From NCBI GenBank assembly GCA_041736465.1, contig JBGSTO010000381.1:1-44411 (forward strand): a DNA stretch of 44,411 bases, read 5' to 3'. Below are positions 10,161 through 18,459 of the stretch, in pieces. Source of the stretch: JAJUJL01 sp041736465 (GTDB lineage Bacteria > Chloroflexota > Anaerolineae > Anaerolineales > UBA4823). The first letter of the stretch is position 1, and every line of letters begins with the position of its first letter. The notes beneath the pieces are model-generated. The model did no database searches. It was not told the origin of the DNA and worked only from the letters and a program-made list of their open reading frames with translations. A program made the translations under genes and the position numbers.

Positions 10161-10189
10161 AATTTACCAAAACCGGGATAGATTGTCAT
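10161..10189 (-). promoter_or_regulatory. Candidate sigma-70-type promoter of the cox operon
   Basis: On the minus strand ATGACA (10189-10184) and TAAATT (10166-10161) are separated by exactly 17 bases. They match the -35 consensus at 5/6 and the -10 consensus at 4/6. The predicted start site would leave a leader of about 30 bases before ATG 10120. The site lies just after the terminator of the preceding regulator gene. Confidence 0.45.
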
Positions 10190-10227
10190 CCACCCCCATT
10201 TTCCAAAAGGTGGATTTAAAACAACGC

Positions 10228-10255
10228 GGAGGGGTGATTTTTTAATCACCCCTCC
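10228..10255 (-). terminator. Intrinsic terminator after the NarL-type regulator
   Basis: A perfect hairpin with GGAGGGGTGATT/AATCACCCCTCC arms lies 26 bases after the regulator stop codon, followed on the minus strand by GCGTTGTTTT. It separates the two-component pair from the cox operon. A GTG that would extend the CoxII frame upstream (10249) lies inside this stem and is rejected as a start. Confidence 0.75.
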
Positions 10256-10281
10256 GGGCTAAAAGCAATTCGTAATTGCGC

Positions 10282-10935
10282 TCAGTTGGTGTTATCCCCG
10301 CCAATCAAACCCAGTTGAACCGCCTTACTGACCGCCTCCGCCCGGTTCGAGGCTTCTAGTTTCTCCAAGATATGCCGCACGTGGGTTTTAACCGTGTTAT
10401 CTGAGATGAACAGGTCCGACGAAATCTGTGAAGTAGTCATCCCTTGCGCCAGGCACTCTAATACTTCCATTTCCCTGCTGCTCAACCCGCGGTCCTCGGC
10501 GCCAGTATTCTCCACATTTACCGCTTTGAGCACCTGCCGGGTGATCTCGGGAGCCAATACCGACATCCCCTCGTGCACTCTGAAGATCGCAGTGCTCAAT
10601 TCTTCTGGCGTAGCGTTCTTAAGCAAATAACCATCGGCGCCCGCCGTAATCGCGCCGAATAAGTCTTCATCCTGTTTTGAAATCGTGAGCATCAGAATCC
10701 GGCAGGCAGGGTCGCTTTTCTTCAAAACCTTGACCGTCTCGACCCCCCCCATAACCGGCATATTTACATCCAAAAGCACAACATCTGGCTTGGAGCTGCG
10801 AATCACATCCAGCGCATGCTGTCCATTCTGCGCCTCGCCCACCACAATGAATTCTTGCATTCCACGCAGCAAGCTCACCAAACCAGAACGAAACAAAGCG
10901 TGATCATCCACCACCACCAATTTAATTGGCTTCAT
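10282..10935 (-). CDS. NarL/FixJ-type response regulator
   Basis: The product is 217 residues. The receiver (about 1-120) has the full acidic site: Asp10, Asp11, phospho-acceptor Asp56 (VVLLDVNMP), Thr84 in LMLTIS and Lys106 (DGYLLKNAT). The C-terminal LuxR-type helix-turn-helix begins LSSREMEVLECLAQGMTTSQIS and includes DNTVKTHVRHILEKL. It is intact and should bind DNA when phosphorylated. ATG 10935 overlaps the kinase stop codon (ATGA) with GGAG ten bases upstream. Lying directly upstream of the oxidase operon, it is a good candidate regulator of that operon, though this is inference. Confidence 0.96.
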   Translation of the reverse strand: MKPIKLVVVDDHALFRSGLVSLLRGMQEFIVVGEAQNGQHALDVIRSSKPDVVLLDVNMPVMGGVETVKVLKKSDPACRILMLTISKQDEDLFGAITAGADGYLLKNATPEELSTAIFRVHEGMSVLAPEITRQVLKAVNVENTGAEDRGLSSREMEVLECLAQGMTTSQISSDLFISDNTVKTHVRHILEKLEASNRAEAVSKAVQLGLIGGDNTN

Positions 10936-12785
10936 TGTTTTCTTTCTCCTTGAGTTAACGGTAAAGAAATACGCACCGCCGTGCCTTGCCACGGGATAGA
11001 TATCACCTGGAAATCTGCACCAATCAGTTCAGCTCGTTCTCGCATTCCCTGGAGCCCATGCTGTGAAGGGCTGGGAATATCGTCCACATCAAAACCGACT
11101 CCATCATCACGTACTTCCAGAATCAGGTCGTTCTCAATTTGTTGGCACGCAACCCACACCTGTGTCGCACGGGCGTGCTTGCGAATATTGCTAAGCGCCT
11201 CCTGGACGACGCGGATCAACTGCATTTGAATCTCTGGGGGCAGCTCAACCTTGCTGAGGCTATCTTCTACGTGAACAATCAGGTTTTGCTTTTCCCGAAA
11301 TTCTTCAAGCGATTGGTTCAGCCAACCAGAAAGGTTAGCTTCACGTGTGCCGATTCGCAATCCGTCGATAGCATCGCGTGTTTCCAGATACATTTCGCTG
11401 ACCGTATCGAGGCTGACTTGAATTGTGTCTTTCAAGCGCTCGTGATCACTGAACTCCAGATAATTTTTCATCTGGCTGATTTTCAGTTTCAGGAATCCCA
11501 ATGCCTGCGCCAACCCATCGTGGATCTCACGCGCCAGACGGGTGCGCTCATCCATCACAGTCTTATATTCCAGCTCCGCCAGCAGGTTTACATTCTGCAC
11601 CACCAGCGATACCTGGCTGGCGAGAGTTTGTAATACAGCCAGGTGGCGCTGGGTAAATGCGCGCGTCCGGCGGCTTCCGACCATCAAAGCACCCAAACCG
11701 GTTTCATCGTGAGCGATCAATGGCACAGCCAGTAAAGCCCGTACCCGGGGAGGATTTTCTGCATCCCCGGTCACCTCGCCTAGGGAAACTGCTTCGCAGG
11801 AGGCGATTACAGAATGCAAGATGCCATCCAGCAGGGGACGGTTATTATCCGGCAGCTCACCGGCGATAACCTCTTTCAAATCCTTTTCTGAGCGCGATGG
11901 CAGCACCTGGGCAATCACAAAATCTGCTTCCAATGTGTCCTGAAGGTCGTTAGCCAATTCCTGGAGCAGTACCCCCAGGTCGGCTTTTTGCCTGGCGGTA
12001 TTAATTTGCCTGAGCGTTGCCAGCTCACGGTTGCGCAAGCGCATGCCTTTCAGCGCCAGAGAAGTTTCATCGATAATTTTTCTCAGCATAGCCTGGCTGT
12101 GTTGGTCAAGCTGCACAGATCGGGGCAGGTACAGGTTCAATACGCCGTACTCTTGCTCGCCTCTTTTGACCGGAAGGCAGTAAATCCCGAGCGCATCGCG
12201 CACCATGCCAGGAATCAGGATACATTCTTCGGTGGGCTGCCCAAATCTCTGGCAGGTGCTGCAAGCTGCCCGTACCTGCGGCGATGCCAGATGCTCCAAC
12301 CACGCATCCGAGAGTTGAAAGGGAATATCGCCAGAGCTCAGAGCCGGCATTGGCTGTGCGCGTTCATCCAGAGGCACGAATGAGGTTGCAGCCGCGCCGG
12401 TCGATTCTTTCGCCAGCTGCAGCGTCAGCTCCATGACTTCCCGTTCGCTACGCACCTCGGAGAACGCCTGGCTGATACGGAGGATGGCGTTCTGGCGCTG
12501 CTCCGCCGCCAAAACCTGCGCCTGTGCAGCACTCAGCTCCTGCGATAGACTATCGATATCCTTCCTCCGCTGGTAAATCCGATCTACCAGTGCAAAAACC
12601 GTCACCCCTGCGATCAACAGCAGCAGGCTCTCAGACGTTATCCACAAACCCCGGGGAAGGTTTATCAGAAAGATATGCTGGAATAATTCAAACACGACCA
12701 GCACGGCCAGTATGATCAGCGCCGCCACCAAACGGATGTTTCTGTGTAGAAATTTTCCGCTTCGATTGTGATGCTTTGAACTCAT
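10932..12785 (-). CDS. NarX-like sensor histidine kinase with GAF domains and a Cys cluster
   Basis: The product is 617 residues. Two membrane segments lie at about 17-40 and 50-70 with almost no external loop, so sensing is probably cytoplasmic. A coiled coil (72-105) is followed by two GAF-like domains (about 110-250 and 255-400). A HisKA_3 domain has phospho-accepting His422 (LAREIHDGLAQALG). The HATPase has Asn533 (EALSNIRKHA), the DDGVGFD box and GLQGMRERAELIG. The first GAF contains Cys175-x2-Cys178-x9-Cys188-x14-Cys203, a spacing compatible with an iron-sulfur, zinc or thiol redox sensor. This would fit an oxygen or redox sensor placed next to an oxidase operon. Cofactor binding is inferred, not shown. 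Confidence 0.93.
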   Translation of the reverse strand: MSSKHHNRSGKFLHRNIRLVAALIILAVLVVFELFQHIFLINLPRGLWITSESLLLLIAGVTVFALVDRIYQRRKDIDSLSQELSAAQAQVLAAEQRQNAILRISQAFSEVRSEREVMELTLQLAKESTGAAATSFVPLDERAQPMPALSSGDIPFQLSDAWLEHLASPQVRAACSTCQRFGQPTEECILIPGMVRDALGIYCLPVKRGEQEYGVLNLYLPRSVQLDQHSQAMLRKIIDETSLALKGMRLRNRELATLRQINTARQKADLGVLLQELANDLQDTLEADFVIAQVLPSRSEKDLKEVIAGELPDNNRPLLDGILHSVIASCEAVSLGEVTGDAENPPRVRALLAVPLIAHDETGLGALMVGSRRTRAFTQRHLAVLQTLASQVSLVVQNVNLLAELEYKTVMDERTRLAREIHDGLAQALGFLKLKISQMKNYLEFSDHERLKDTIQVSLDTVSEMYLETRDAIDGLRIGTREANLSGWLNQSLEEFREKQNLIVHVEDSLSKVELPPEIQMQLIRVVQEALSNIRKHARATQVWVACQQIENDLILEVRDDGVGFDVDDIPSPSQHGLQGMRERAELIGADFQVISIPWQGTAVRISLPLTQGERKQ

Positions 12786-12854
12786 GGGGTATATTTTACA
12801 CGAATTAACCCTGCTTTATCGGAGCCGCAAGATTAGCTTTGGATAAATCTGCTC

Positions 12855-12886
12855 AAATAAAAACCAGCCAGATAGCCCTGGCTGGT
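12855..12886 (-). terminator. Intrinsic terminator after bcp
   Basis: ACCAGCCAG (12863-12871) and CTGGCTGGT (12878-12886) form a nine-base-pair stem with a six-base loop. On the minus strand it is followed by TTTATTTG. It lies 38 bases beyond the bcp stop codon and ends the long minus-strand operon. Confidence 0.8.
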
Positions 12887-12923
12887 AACAGCACTGCCAC
12901 ACGCTCACCGACCGGTTGGTTCG

Positions 12924-13385
12924 TTATTCTGCCAGAGTCTGAAGTATCTGGGCGCTGTGGCCGTCCGGCTTGACATTCTCGAAAACCTTTACGATCTTGC
13001 CGTCCGCTCCGATTAAGAACGTGGTGCGTAAAACGCCATCATATTCACGTCCCATATACTTCTTACGCCCCCAAACACCATATAATTCACATACGCTGTG
13101 GTCGGTATCCGCCAGCAGGGTAAAGGGAAGCTCGTATTTGGCTTTGAATTTGGTGTGTTTCTTCGGCGTATCAGGGCTTACGCCAAGTATGGTGACACCG
13201 GCTTGCTGGTAGCTGCTGTAATCGTCGCGAAAGGAGCAAGCTTCGGTTGTACAACCGGGAGTATCATCCCTGGGGTAAAAATAAAGCACAACCGCTGTGC
13301 CGCGGTAGTCTGATAAGCTGCGCGGTTCACCGTTCTCATCTTGCAGAGTGAACTCGGGTGCGGGAATTCCTGCCTGGATTGGCAT
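12924..13385 (-). CDS. bcp: Peroxiredoxin, Bcp/PrxQ type (thioredoxin-dependent thiol peroxidase)
   Basis: The product is 153 residues, the normal Bcp length. The peroxidatic Cys45 sits in the family motif (YPRDDTPGCTTEAC), and Cys50 is the usual resolving partner of the CTxxxC subtype. No signal peptide is seen, so it acts in the cytoplasm reducing hydroperoxides with thioredoxin. AAAGGAGGT lies just upstream of the ATG, one of the best ribosome sites in the window. It starts 41 bases after the MoeA-PBP stop on the same strand and precedes a terminator, so it is probably the last gene of the operon that begins with the rhodanese. Confidence 0.96.
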   Translation of the reverse strand: MPIQAGIPAPEFTLQDENGEPRSLSDYRGTAVVLYFYPRDDTPGCTTEACSFRDDYSSYQQAGVTILGVSPDTPKKHTKFKAKYELPFTLLADTDHSVCELYGVWGRKKYMGREYDGVLRTTFLIGADGKIVKVFENVKPDGHSAQILQTLAE

Positions 13386-13426
13386 GTTACCTCCTTTTTA
13401 ATCTATGTAAAAGTTGATGCGCATGC

Positions 13427-15397
13427 TCATTCGATCCGGGCGATTAACTGCCCCATTAAAGACAGATCATAACCCGGCATAGCTGCAACCGCCTGGCGAA
13501 ACTCGGGATCATCCAGTGTTTTCCAAAGCGGCTCCAACAGCTCGCTGGCGGCGTGTTTCTCGGGAACAACCAGGTCATAGCGCTCACTGAACAGGTGAAC
13601 AAAGTCCAGCTCCAGAGCCTGGGCTGCAGCCGCGATACCCAATCCACAATCACTGCGCCCCGAAGCCACTGCGGCTGCCACCGCCAGGTGAGTATATTCT
13701 TCCTGAGCGTATCCCTTGATCTGCTCGGGGTGGATGCCTGACTTTTCGAGCTGGTAATCGAGCAGAATGCGTGTACCCGCACCGCGCTGCCGGTTCACAA
13801 AGACCACGCCCGGCTTCACCAGGTCTTCCAGTGAATAAAGATGCTTGGGGTTTCCCCGCGGGAGCATCAAGCCTTGCTGGCGTTCGACCAGAGCGACCAA
13901 GCGCACCTCGATGCCGGGCAAATACTGGCGGATATACGGGATATTGAAATCGCCGCTGAGTGGGTCGAGCAGGTGCGAGCCTGCCAGGTGAGCTTCACCC
14001 CGGCGCAGGGCGACCAATCCCCCCTGGCTGCCCACATTGACCGAAACCAGCCTGCGCCCGCGCTTTTCCATGAACTGCGCTAAAAGATCCATAATCAGGT
14101 CATGGGATCCAATGGCAAAGATGGTGCGCTCCAAATCCTGCGCCGGGCGATACAGGCGCACGCTCACTTCCGCTCCGGCAGGCAGCCCTTGGGAACCGCG
14201 CGGCAGGATGGTGATGCCATCTGCGCGTACCAGTGAAGTAATCACCCCTGCGCCGCGAGAAAGCGGCGCTGCCAACAACCGGTCGTCGACACGCCCCACA
14301 ACCATACGCAAGTAATCGTCATCCCCTGCAGGTGAGGTTACCTTACGGGTCAAGGCAGCGCGCACCACCGGCGGCTCAATGCTTTTCTTGCCTTGCCACA
14401 GTTCAAGCAGCGGCTGCACAAAGATCTCACCGGTCAGCGCCGCTGATACCGGGTAGCCTGGGATACCGATCACCGGCACAGCGCTTTTACCGGCGCCTTC
14501 AGGAAAGAGCATCCCCAGGATCACCGGGTGACCTGGCCTGACCGCCACCCCATGCACCAGCACCTTACCCAGGGATTCGACTACCCGGGCAGTAAAATCT
14601 TCTGACCCGGCTGACGAACCGGCGTTGATGAGCACCAGATCACTGCGCGCGGCTGCACTCTGCACAGTGCGCTGGATCTGCTCGAAGTCGTCCGGCGTGA
14701 TCGGGCAGCGTTCTGCTATCCCGCCCCAACCATTAACCTGGGCGGCAATAACCAGAGAATTATATTCAATGATATCACCCGGATGCACAGCCTGTCCGAT
14801 AGGCACCAGTTCCGTACCGGTTGGGATGATGGCTACACGCGGCCTGCGGGTAACACGCAAACGATCGTGCCCGCAAGCTGCGATCGCACCCAGATCTACC
14901 GGGCGTAATACATGCCCGGACGGCAGCACCAGCTGCGTGGCGACGATGTCCTCACCCATCGGTCGTACATGCTGCCACGGTGGCAGGGCTGCACGGATAT
15001 AGATCGCAGCGGGGTGGCGTACATCTGCTGCCGGTTTTCCAGAATCATCCAGCGGTTCGGTATTTTCGATCGGCACCACCGCATCCGCCCATTCAGGCAG
15101 CGGGTCGCCGGTATCCACATAGGCCGCCTGGGAGCCCAGGCTCAACTTCACTGGCGCGGTCGGCATGGCGCCGCCGGTATCATCCGCCCGGACGGCAAAT
15201 CCGTCCATCGCTGAGGCGTGATAGTGAGGTGATGAAATCCTGGCCCAAATCGGATCTGATAGCACTCTTCCAACAGCCTGTTCGTTCAGCGGGATCTCTT
15301 CGGTTGCCAGAATCCCCCACAAGCCCTGCGCTTCCAGGGCTGCCATGAGATGCTGTTGTGCCTCTTGAAGGGGAATGTCGTGCAGATAAACTGACAT
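13427..15397 (-). CDS. MoeA-like molybdopterin molybdenumtransferase with C-terminal periplasmic-binding-like domain
   Basis: The product is 656 residues. Residues 1 to about 415 form the MoeA domains, with the signature SPHYHASAMDGFAVRADDT, the MoCF-type INAGSSAGSEDFTA and GIPGYPVSAAL. Residues about 425-656 are a substrate-binding-like domain (PF12727 type: IGSHDLIMDLLAQFM, VNRQRGAGTRILLDY, then GRSDCGLGIAAAA). The family inserts molybdate or tungstate into adenylylated molybdopterin; the extra domain may bind the oxyanion or a ligand. It follows the ACT gene with a four-base gap. With MoeA just upstream this makes two MoeA paralogues in one operon, common where both Mo and W, or different cofactor forms, are handled. 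Confidence 0.93.
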   Translation of the reverse strand: MSVYLHDIPLQEAQQHLMAALEAQGLWGILATEEIPLNEQAVGRVLSDPIWARISSPHYHASAMDGFAVRADDTGGAMPTAPVKLSLGSQAAYVDTGDPLPEWADAVVPIENTEPLDDSGKPAADVRHPAAIYIRAALPPWQHVRPMGEDIVATQLVLPSGHVLRPVDLGAIAACGHDRLRVTRRPRVAIIPTGTELVPIGQAVHPGDIIEYNSLVIAAQVNGWGGIAERCPITPDDFEQIQRTVQSAAARSDLVLINAGSSAGSEDFTARVVESLGKVLVHGVAVRPGHPVILGMLFPEGAGKSAVPVIGIPGYPVSAALTGEIFVQPLLELWQGKKSIEPPVVRAALTRKVTSPAGDDDYLRMVVGRVDDRLLAAPLSRGAGVITSLVRADGITILPRGSQGLPAGAEVSVRLYRPAQDLERTIFAIGSHDLIMDLLAQFMEKRGRRLVSVNVGSQGGLVALRRGEAHLAGSHLLDPLSGDFNIPYIRQYLPGIEVRLVALVERQQGLMLPRGNPKHLYSLEDLVKPGVVFVNRQRGAGTRILLDYQLEKSGIHPEQIKGYAQEEYTHLAVAAAVASGRSDCGLGIAAAAQALELDFVHLFSERYDLVVPEKHAASELLEPLWKTLDDPEFRQAVAAMPGYDLSLMGQLIARIE

Positions 15398-15401
15398 AGG
15401 C

Positions 15402-15818
15402 CTAGATATCTCCGCTGTCCAGGATTTGATAGCCTCTCTTCACCAGCGTAAGCCGGGAGAGAGAGATACGGTCTTCTTTTATAAGTACATAGTCCGTCTC
15501 ATAAGTGGAAAGCACAAAGACACTGACACCTGCATCTGCCAGTGCGCCAGTGATACCCGCCAGTACACCAATCAAAGAGAAATCCAGAGGGCCGTGCACT
15601 TTCCATGCGCGCCAACCGGCCTCGTTTGATACACCAGCCGGTACACAATCTTCATCACAAACAATAGAGAGCTCATCCGCAGTTCTCACCAGAGCCAGCA
15701 GCGTATCGCTTCTTGCCCAGGATGGCAGGGGAGCGCTGGCAGCCAGTCTGCAAACCGCCAGGCGTCCGGGCAGCAGCGAAATCGTGATCTGTGCAGAAGC
15801 AGGCGAGGAGGTGATCAC
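15402..15818 (-). CDS. ACT domain-containing protein
   Basis: The product is 138 residues with a GTG start overlapping the MoeA stop (GTGA). The C-terminal half reads as a CASTOR-like/ACT_7 domain: GPLDFSLIGVLAGITGALADAGVSVFVLSTYETDYVLI. The N-terminal half looks like a divergent copy (ISLLPGRLAVCRL). ACT domains bind amino acids or other small ligands and act as sensors. Its position between two moeA genes suggests it controls or senses something in cofactor assembly, but no ligand can be named. Confidence 0.85.
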   Translation of the reverse strand: MITSSPASAQITISLLPGRLAVCRLAASAPLPSWARSDTLLALVRTADELSIVCDEDCVPAGVSNEAGWRAWKVHGPLDFSLIGVLAGITGALADAGVSVFVLSTYETDYVLIKEDRISLSRLTLVKRGYQILDSGDI

Positions 15819-17047
15819 AGCAAGTAAACTTCCACGATTTCGCCGGCAGACAGGCCGGTAGCATTGGCAGATATCTTAATCAACCCATCGGCGCGCGCCA
15901 GGCTGAAGATTAAGTTGCTTTTGCCAAAAACAGGCTCGGCTTCATAGTTCCCGGCCTCTTGTAGCAAACGCACCGCCACCCAATCTTCCCTACCTGCCTG
16001 TGAAGGCAGGTTGACTTTAAGGCGTGCAGGCACAAATGGATTTACAGGCTGAGCGCGCAGACCCAACAGGCGGTGTATCGCCGGTACAACGAACAATGTG
16101 GCGATTACCAAAGCGCTGACCGGGTTGCCCGGGAGGCCGATGACAGCTTTCCCCTGGCAAATTGCCAGGATAGTCGGCTTGCCCGGGCGAACGTTCACGC
16201 CATGAACCAGCACCCCCGGCGAACCGAGGCGATTAATTGCTTCCGAGGTAAGATCGCGCGTACTGGCAGATGAGCCGGCTGTAATCACCACCAGGTCACA
16301 CTCCCCTAAGGCCTGGGAACCGGCGTGTTCTAAGGCTTCCAGGCGATCTGGAATCACCCCGTAGCGCACCGCCTCCCCACCCGCTTGCTCCACCAATGCG
16401 CTAAGCGCGTAGGAATTGACGTCTCGCACCTGTCCCGGATTGATGTCTTGATGCGGTGGTACCACCTCGTCCCCGCTGGATAATATCCCTACCCGTGGGC
16501 GGCGCGCCACCAAAACCCGGGTAATCCCTAAAGCCATCATTCCCCCGATCTCCGCCGGCCTAAGGCGTGTGCCAGATTGGACTACTTCCTGGCCTTGGGC
16601 GACATCCTCTCCGATTTTCAACACATTCTCACCCACCGCGACGGCGCGCAGCACCTCGATCTCGCCGGCGGTCGCACGTTGGGTGTATTCCACCATGACC
16701 ACAGCATCGGAGCCATGCGGGAGCATGCCGCCGGTGTGGATCAAGGCGCACTGCCCTGTCTCGAGCACAATATTGGCAGCCGAACCCATGGGCACTTCAC
16801 CTGCCAATTGAAAATAGGCAGGCAGCGAGTCGCTGCAGCCAAAGGTATCCCTGGCACGCACGGCGAAACCATCAACAGTGGAGCGCGGAAAGGATGGCAG
16901 CGGATGCGGTGCGATAACGTCGCCAGCCGATATCCGGCCGAGAGCGTTTTCCACTGCAACTTCCTCCGCCTCAGAAATAGGGGCTAGCTGCTCCAGCAAA
17001 ATTCCGCGCGCTTGCGGCGGTGGAACAAGTTCCAGAAATTCGGGCAT
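15815..17047 (-). CDS. moeA: Molybdopterin molybdenumtransferase MoeA
   Basis: The product is 410 residues, standard MoeA length. Signatures are LPSFPRSTVDGFAVRARDTFG in domain I, IHTGGMLPHGSDAVVMVEYT, the MoCF-fold GILSSGDEVV and ITAGSSASTRDLT, and GLPGNPVSALV. MoeA inserts molybdate into adenylylated molybdopterin. ATG 17047 has AGGA nine bases upstream and starts 10 bases after the UbiA stop. A longer frame to 17077 overlaps ubiA and is less likely. The 3' end overlaps the ACT gene by four bases. Confidence 0.95.
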   Translation of the reverse strand: MPEFLELVPPPQARGILLEQLAPISEAEEVAVENALGRISAGDVIAPHPLPSFPRSTVDGFAVRARDTFGCSDSLPAYFQLAGEVPMGSAANIVLETGQCALIHTGGMLPHGSDAVVMVEYTQRATAGEIEVLRAVAVGENVLKIGEDVAQGQEVVQSGTRLRPAEIGGMMALGITRVLVARRPRVGILSSGDEVVPPHQDINPGQVRDVNSYALSALVEQAGGEAVRYGVIPDRLEALEHAGSQALGECDLVVITAGSSASTRDLTSEAINRLGSPGVLVHGVNVRPGKPTILAICQGKAVIGLPGNPVSALVIATLFVVPAIHRLLGLRAQPVNPFVPARLKVNLPSQAGREDWVAVRLLQEAGNYEAEPVFGKSNLIFSLARADGLIKISANATGLSAGEIVEVYLL

Positions 17048-17057
17048 TGGCTGCTTC

Positions 17058-17981
17058 CTAACGCGTCCAGAATGCAATTGTCAGAAGATAGGCAGGGGTG
17101 GCAAACACAACGACAGCCGTCAGCGTGAGGGCATTCCAATTGGGTCGCCCTCCAACAGCAATCCGCCTCATCTGCCAGATCTGCAGCAATCCAATTGGCA
17201 GGGTCAGCATGGCTGGGAGCCCGATCGAAATTGGCAGTCCAAGCAGCAGTGCCAGGCCTAAAAGTACGTATGCCGACAGAAGCAATAGATTGTGTACGTG
17301 CATACCGGCTTCCCAGCCCAGTCGCACCAAAAGCGTACGCTTACCGTGCTTAAAGTCAGAGAGGTAATCCGGCAGTTCGAAAGCCAGCATCATGGCGATG
17401 TGGATCATCACCAAAGGAGAAGTGACCATCGCTAACAGGCGGTGGACATCTCCGGTCTGTAAAGAAAATGAAAGCGCCGGCAGCAGGCTGGCTACCAGGA
17501 ACGATGTGGTTAATTCGCCATATCCGGAAGATACCAACCGCACAGGTGGAACCGAATAGAACAATGCCCCAATAAATATCAGTACAAGAAAAAGCAGGCT
17601 AGCAGGAGACAGCTGTCCCTGTACCAGCATCAATGCCGTTACAGAGGCCGCCCCCGCCAGGCAGCTGTATGCCAGAGTCAAAGCAACGCTGCGAGGCAAA
17701 CCATCGCGGCCCAAGGCTCCACTGCCGCCAGAGAAAGGGGTTCGATTGGCATTGTCAGCATCTTCCGGGGAATCGAAGTACTCGTTGAGATAATGCGTGC
17801 TGAGTTGAACCAGGGTAACCCAGGTCTGTCCCAGGAAATACACCCCCCAATCAATCTCGTTGCCCAGATAGCGCGCGATGCCGGCGCCCAGTGCATATAT
17901 CAAAGCCGCGCCACCCAGAAACAGTGGTCTGGATAGTCGGAAGATCAAACCCAGGGTGCGCATGGGATCACGCGGCTGCAT
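17058..17981 (-). CDS. UbiA-family prenyltransferase (MenA-like)
   Basis: The product is 307 residues with about eight to nine membrane segments. The first Asp-rich motif is NEYFDSPEDADN and the second DYLSDFKHGKRTL, both needed to bind the prenyl diphosphate through Mg2+. The family attaches an isoprenoid tail to an aromatic ring; a MenA-like role in menaquinone synthesis is plausible but not certain, since no other men gene is present. ATG 17981 with GGGGGA just upstream is preferred; this start overlaps the end of the DinB gene. An ATG at 17963 is an alternative. Confidence 0.88.
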   Translation of the reverse strand: MQPRDPMRTLGLIFRLSRPLFLGGAALIYALGAGIARYLGNEIDWGVYFLGQTWVTLVQLSTHYLNEYFDSPEDADNANRTPFSGGSGALGRDGLPRSVALTLAYSCLAGAASVTALMLVQGQLSPASLLFLVLIFIGALFYSVPPVRLVSSGYGELTTSFLVASLLPALSFSLQTGDVHRLLAMVTSPLVMIHIAMMLAFELPDYLSDFKHGKRTLLVRLGWEAGMHVHNLLLLSAYVLLGLALLLGLPISIGLPAMLTLPIGLLQIWQMRRIAVGGRPNWNALTLTAVVVFATPAYLLTIAFWTR

Positions 17982-18450
17982 CAATCCCCCGCCGCAAATC
18001 TCTTTGGTGAATCTGGTTATGGCGATAAACCAGCTTGATAATATCGCTCAACGAAGCCACGCCCAGAAAGGGGTGGCGCCCAACACGTAAAAGGTCAGCG
18101 GCTTCCATCCCAGCGACCAGGTTTATTGTGCGGACGCGCTGCTCTGAAAACATGGCGATAAGAATATCCGGTTGGCTGTGTGTATGTTTGGCTACCTGGC
18201 GGGAATTGTAGCGATCAATATCAAAATCCGGGGAGGCGCCCTCGCCTCCTTGAAGGACGTTCCGGATTAAGTTCTCAATCCCCACTTCTGCAGTGATGAA
18301 ATGTGCCAACAGTTGGCGTACCGTCCAGTTTTCACCGTCGGCATAGACGACGCGCTCCCAATCTGGCTCCTCAAGCTGTCGAAAAACAGCGCTGGTCTTC
18401 TCCCCTTCAGCTCTCAAACGCTCGACAAGAGATTGTGGAGTTTCCGCCAT
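17968..18450 (-). CDS. DinB/YfiT-like metalloenzyme-superfamily protein
   Basis: The product is 160 residues, a four-helix bundle of the DinB_2/mycothiol-dependent-transferase-like superfamily. The three metal-binding His residues are in their usual places: His50 (VRQLLAHFITAE), His144 and His148 (YRHNQIHQRDL). Members use a metal to activate a thiol, but the reaction here is unknown. The ribosome site TAGGAG includes the TAG stop codon of the upstream rhodanese gene, six bases before this ATG. That overlap supports translational coupling and shows the rhodanese frame is meant to be read to that stop. Confidence 0.88.
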   Translation of the reverse strand: MAETPQSLVERLRAEGEKTSAVFRQLEEPDWERVVYADGENWTVRQLLAHFITAEVGIENLIRNVLQGGEGASPDFDIDRYNSRQVAKHTHSQPDILIAMFSEQRVRTINLVAGMEAADLLRVGRHPFLGVASLSDIIKLVYRHNQIHQRDLRRGIDAAA

Positions 18451-18459
18451 GCCAAGCTC

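Noticed and set aside
10121..10249. Longer CoxII fusion starting at GTG 10249
   Set aside because: That codon is inside the terminator stem and upstream of the predicted promoter, with no ribosome site.
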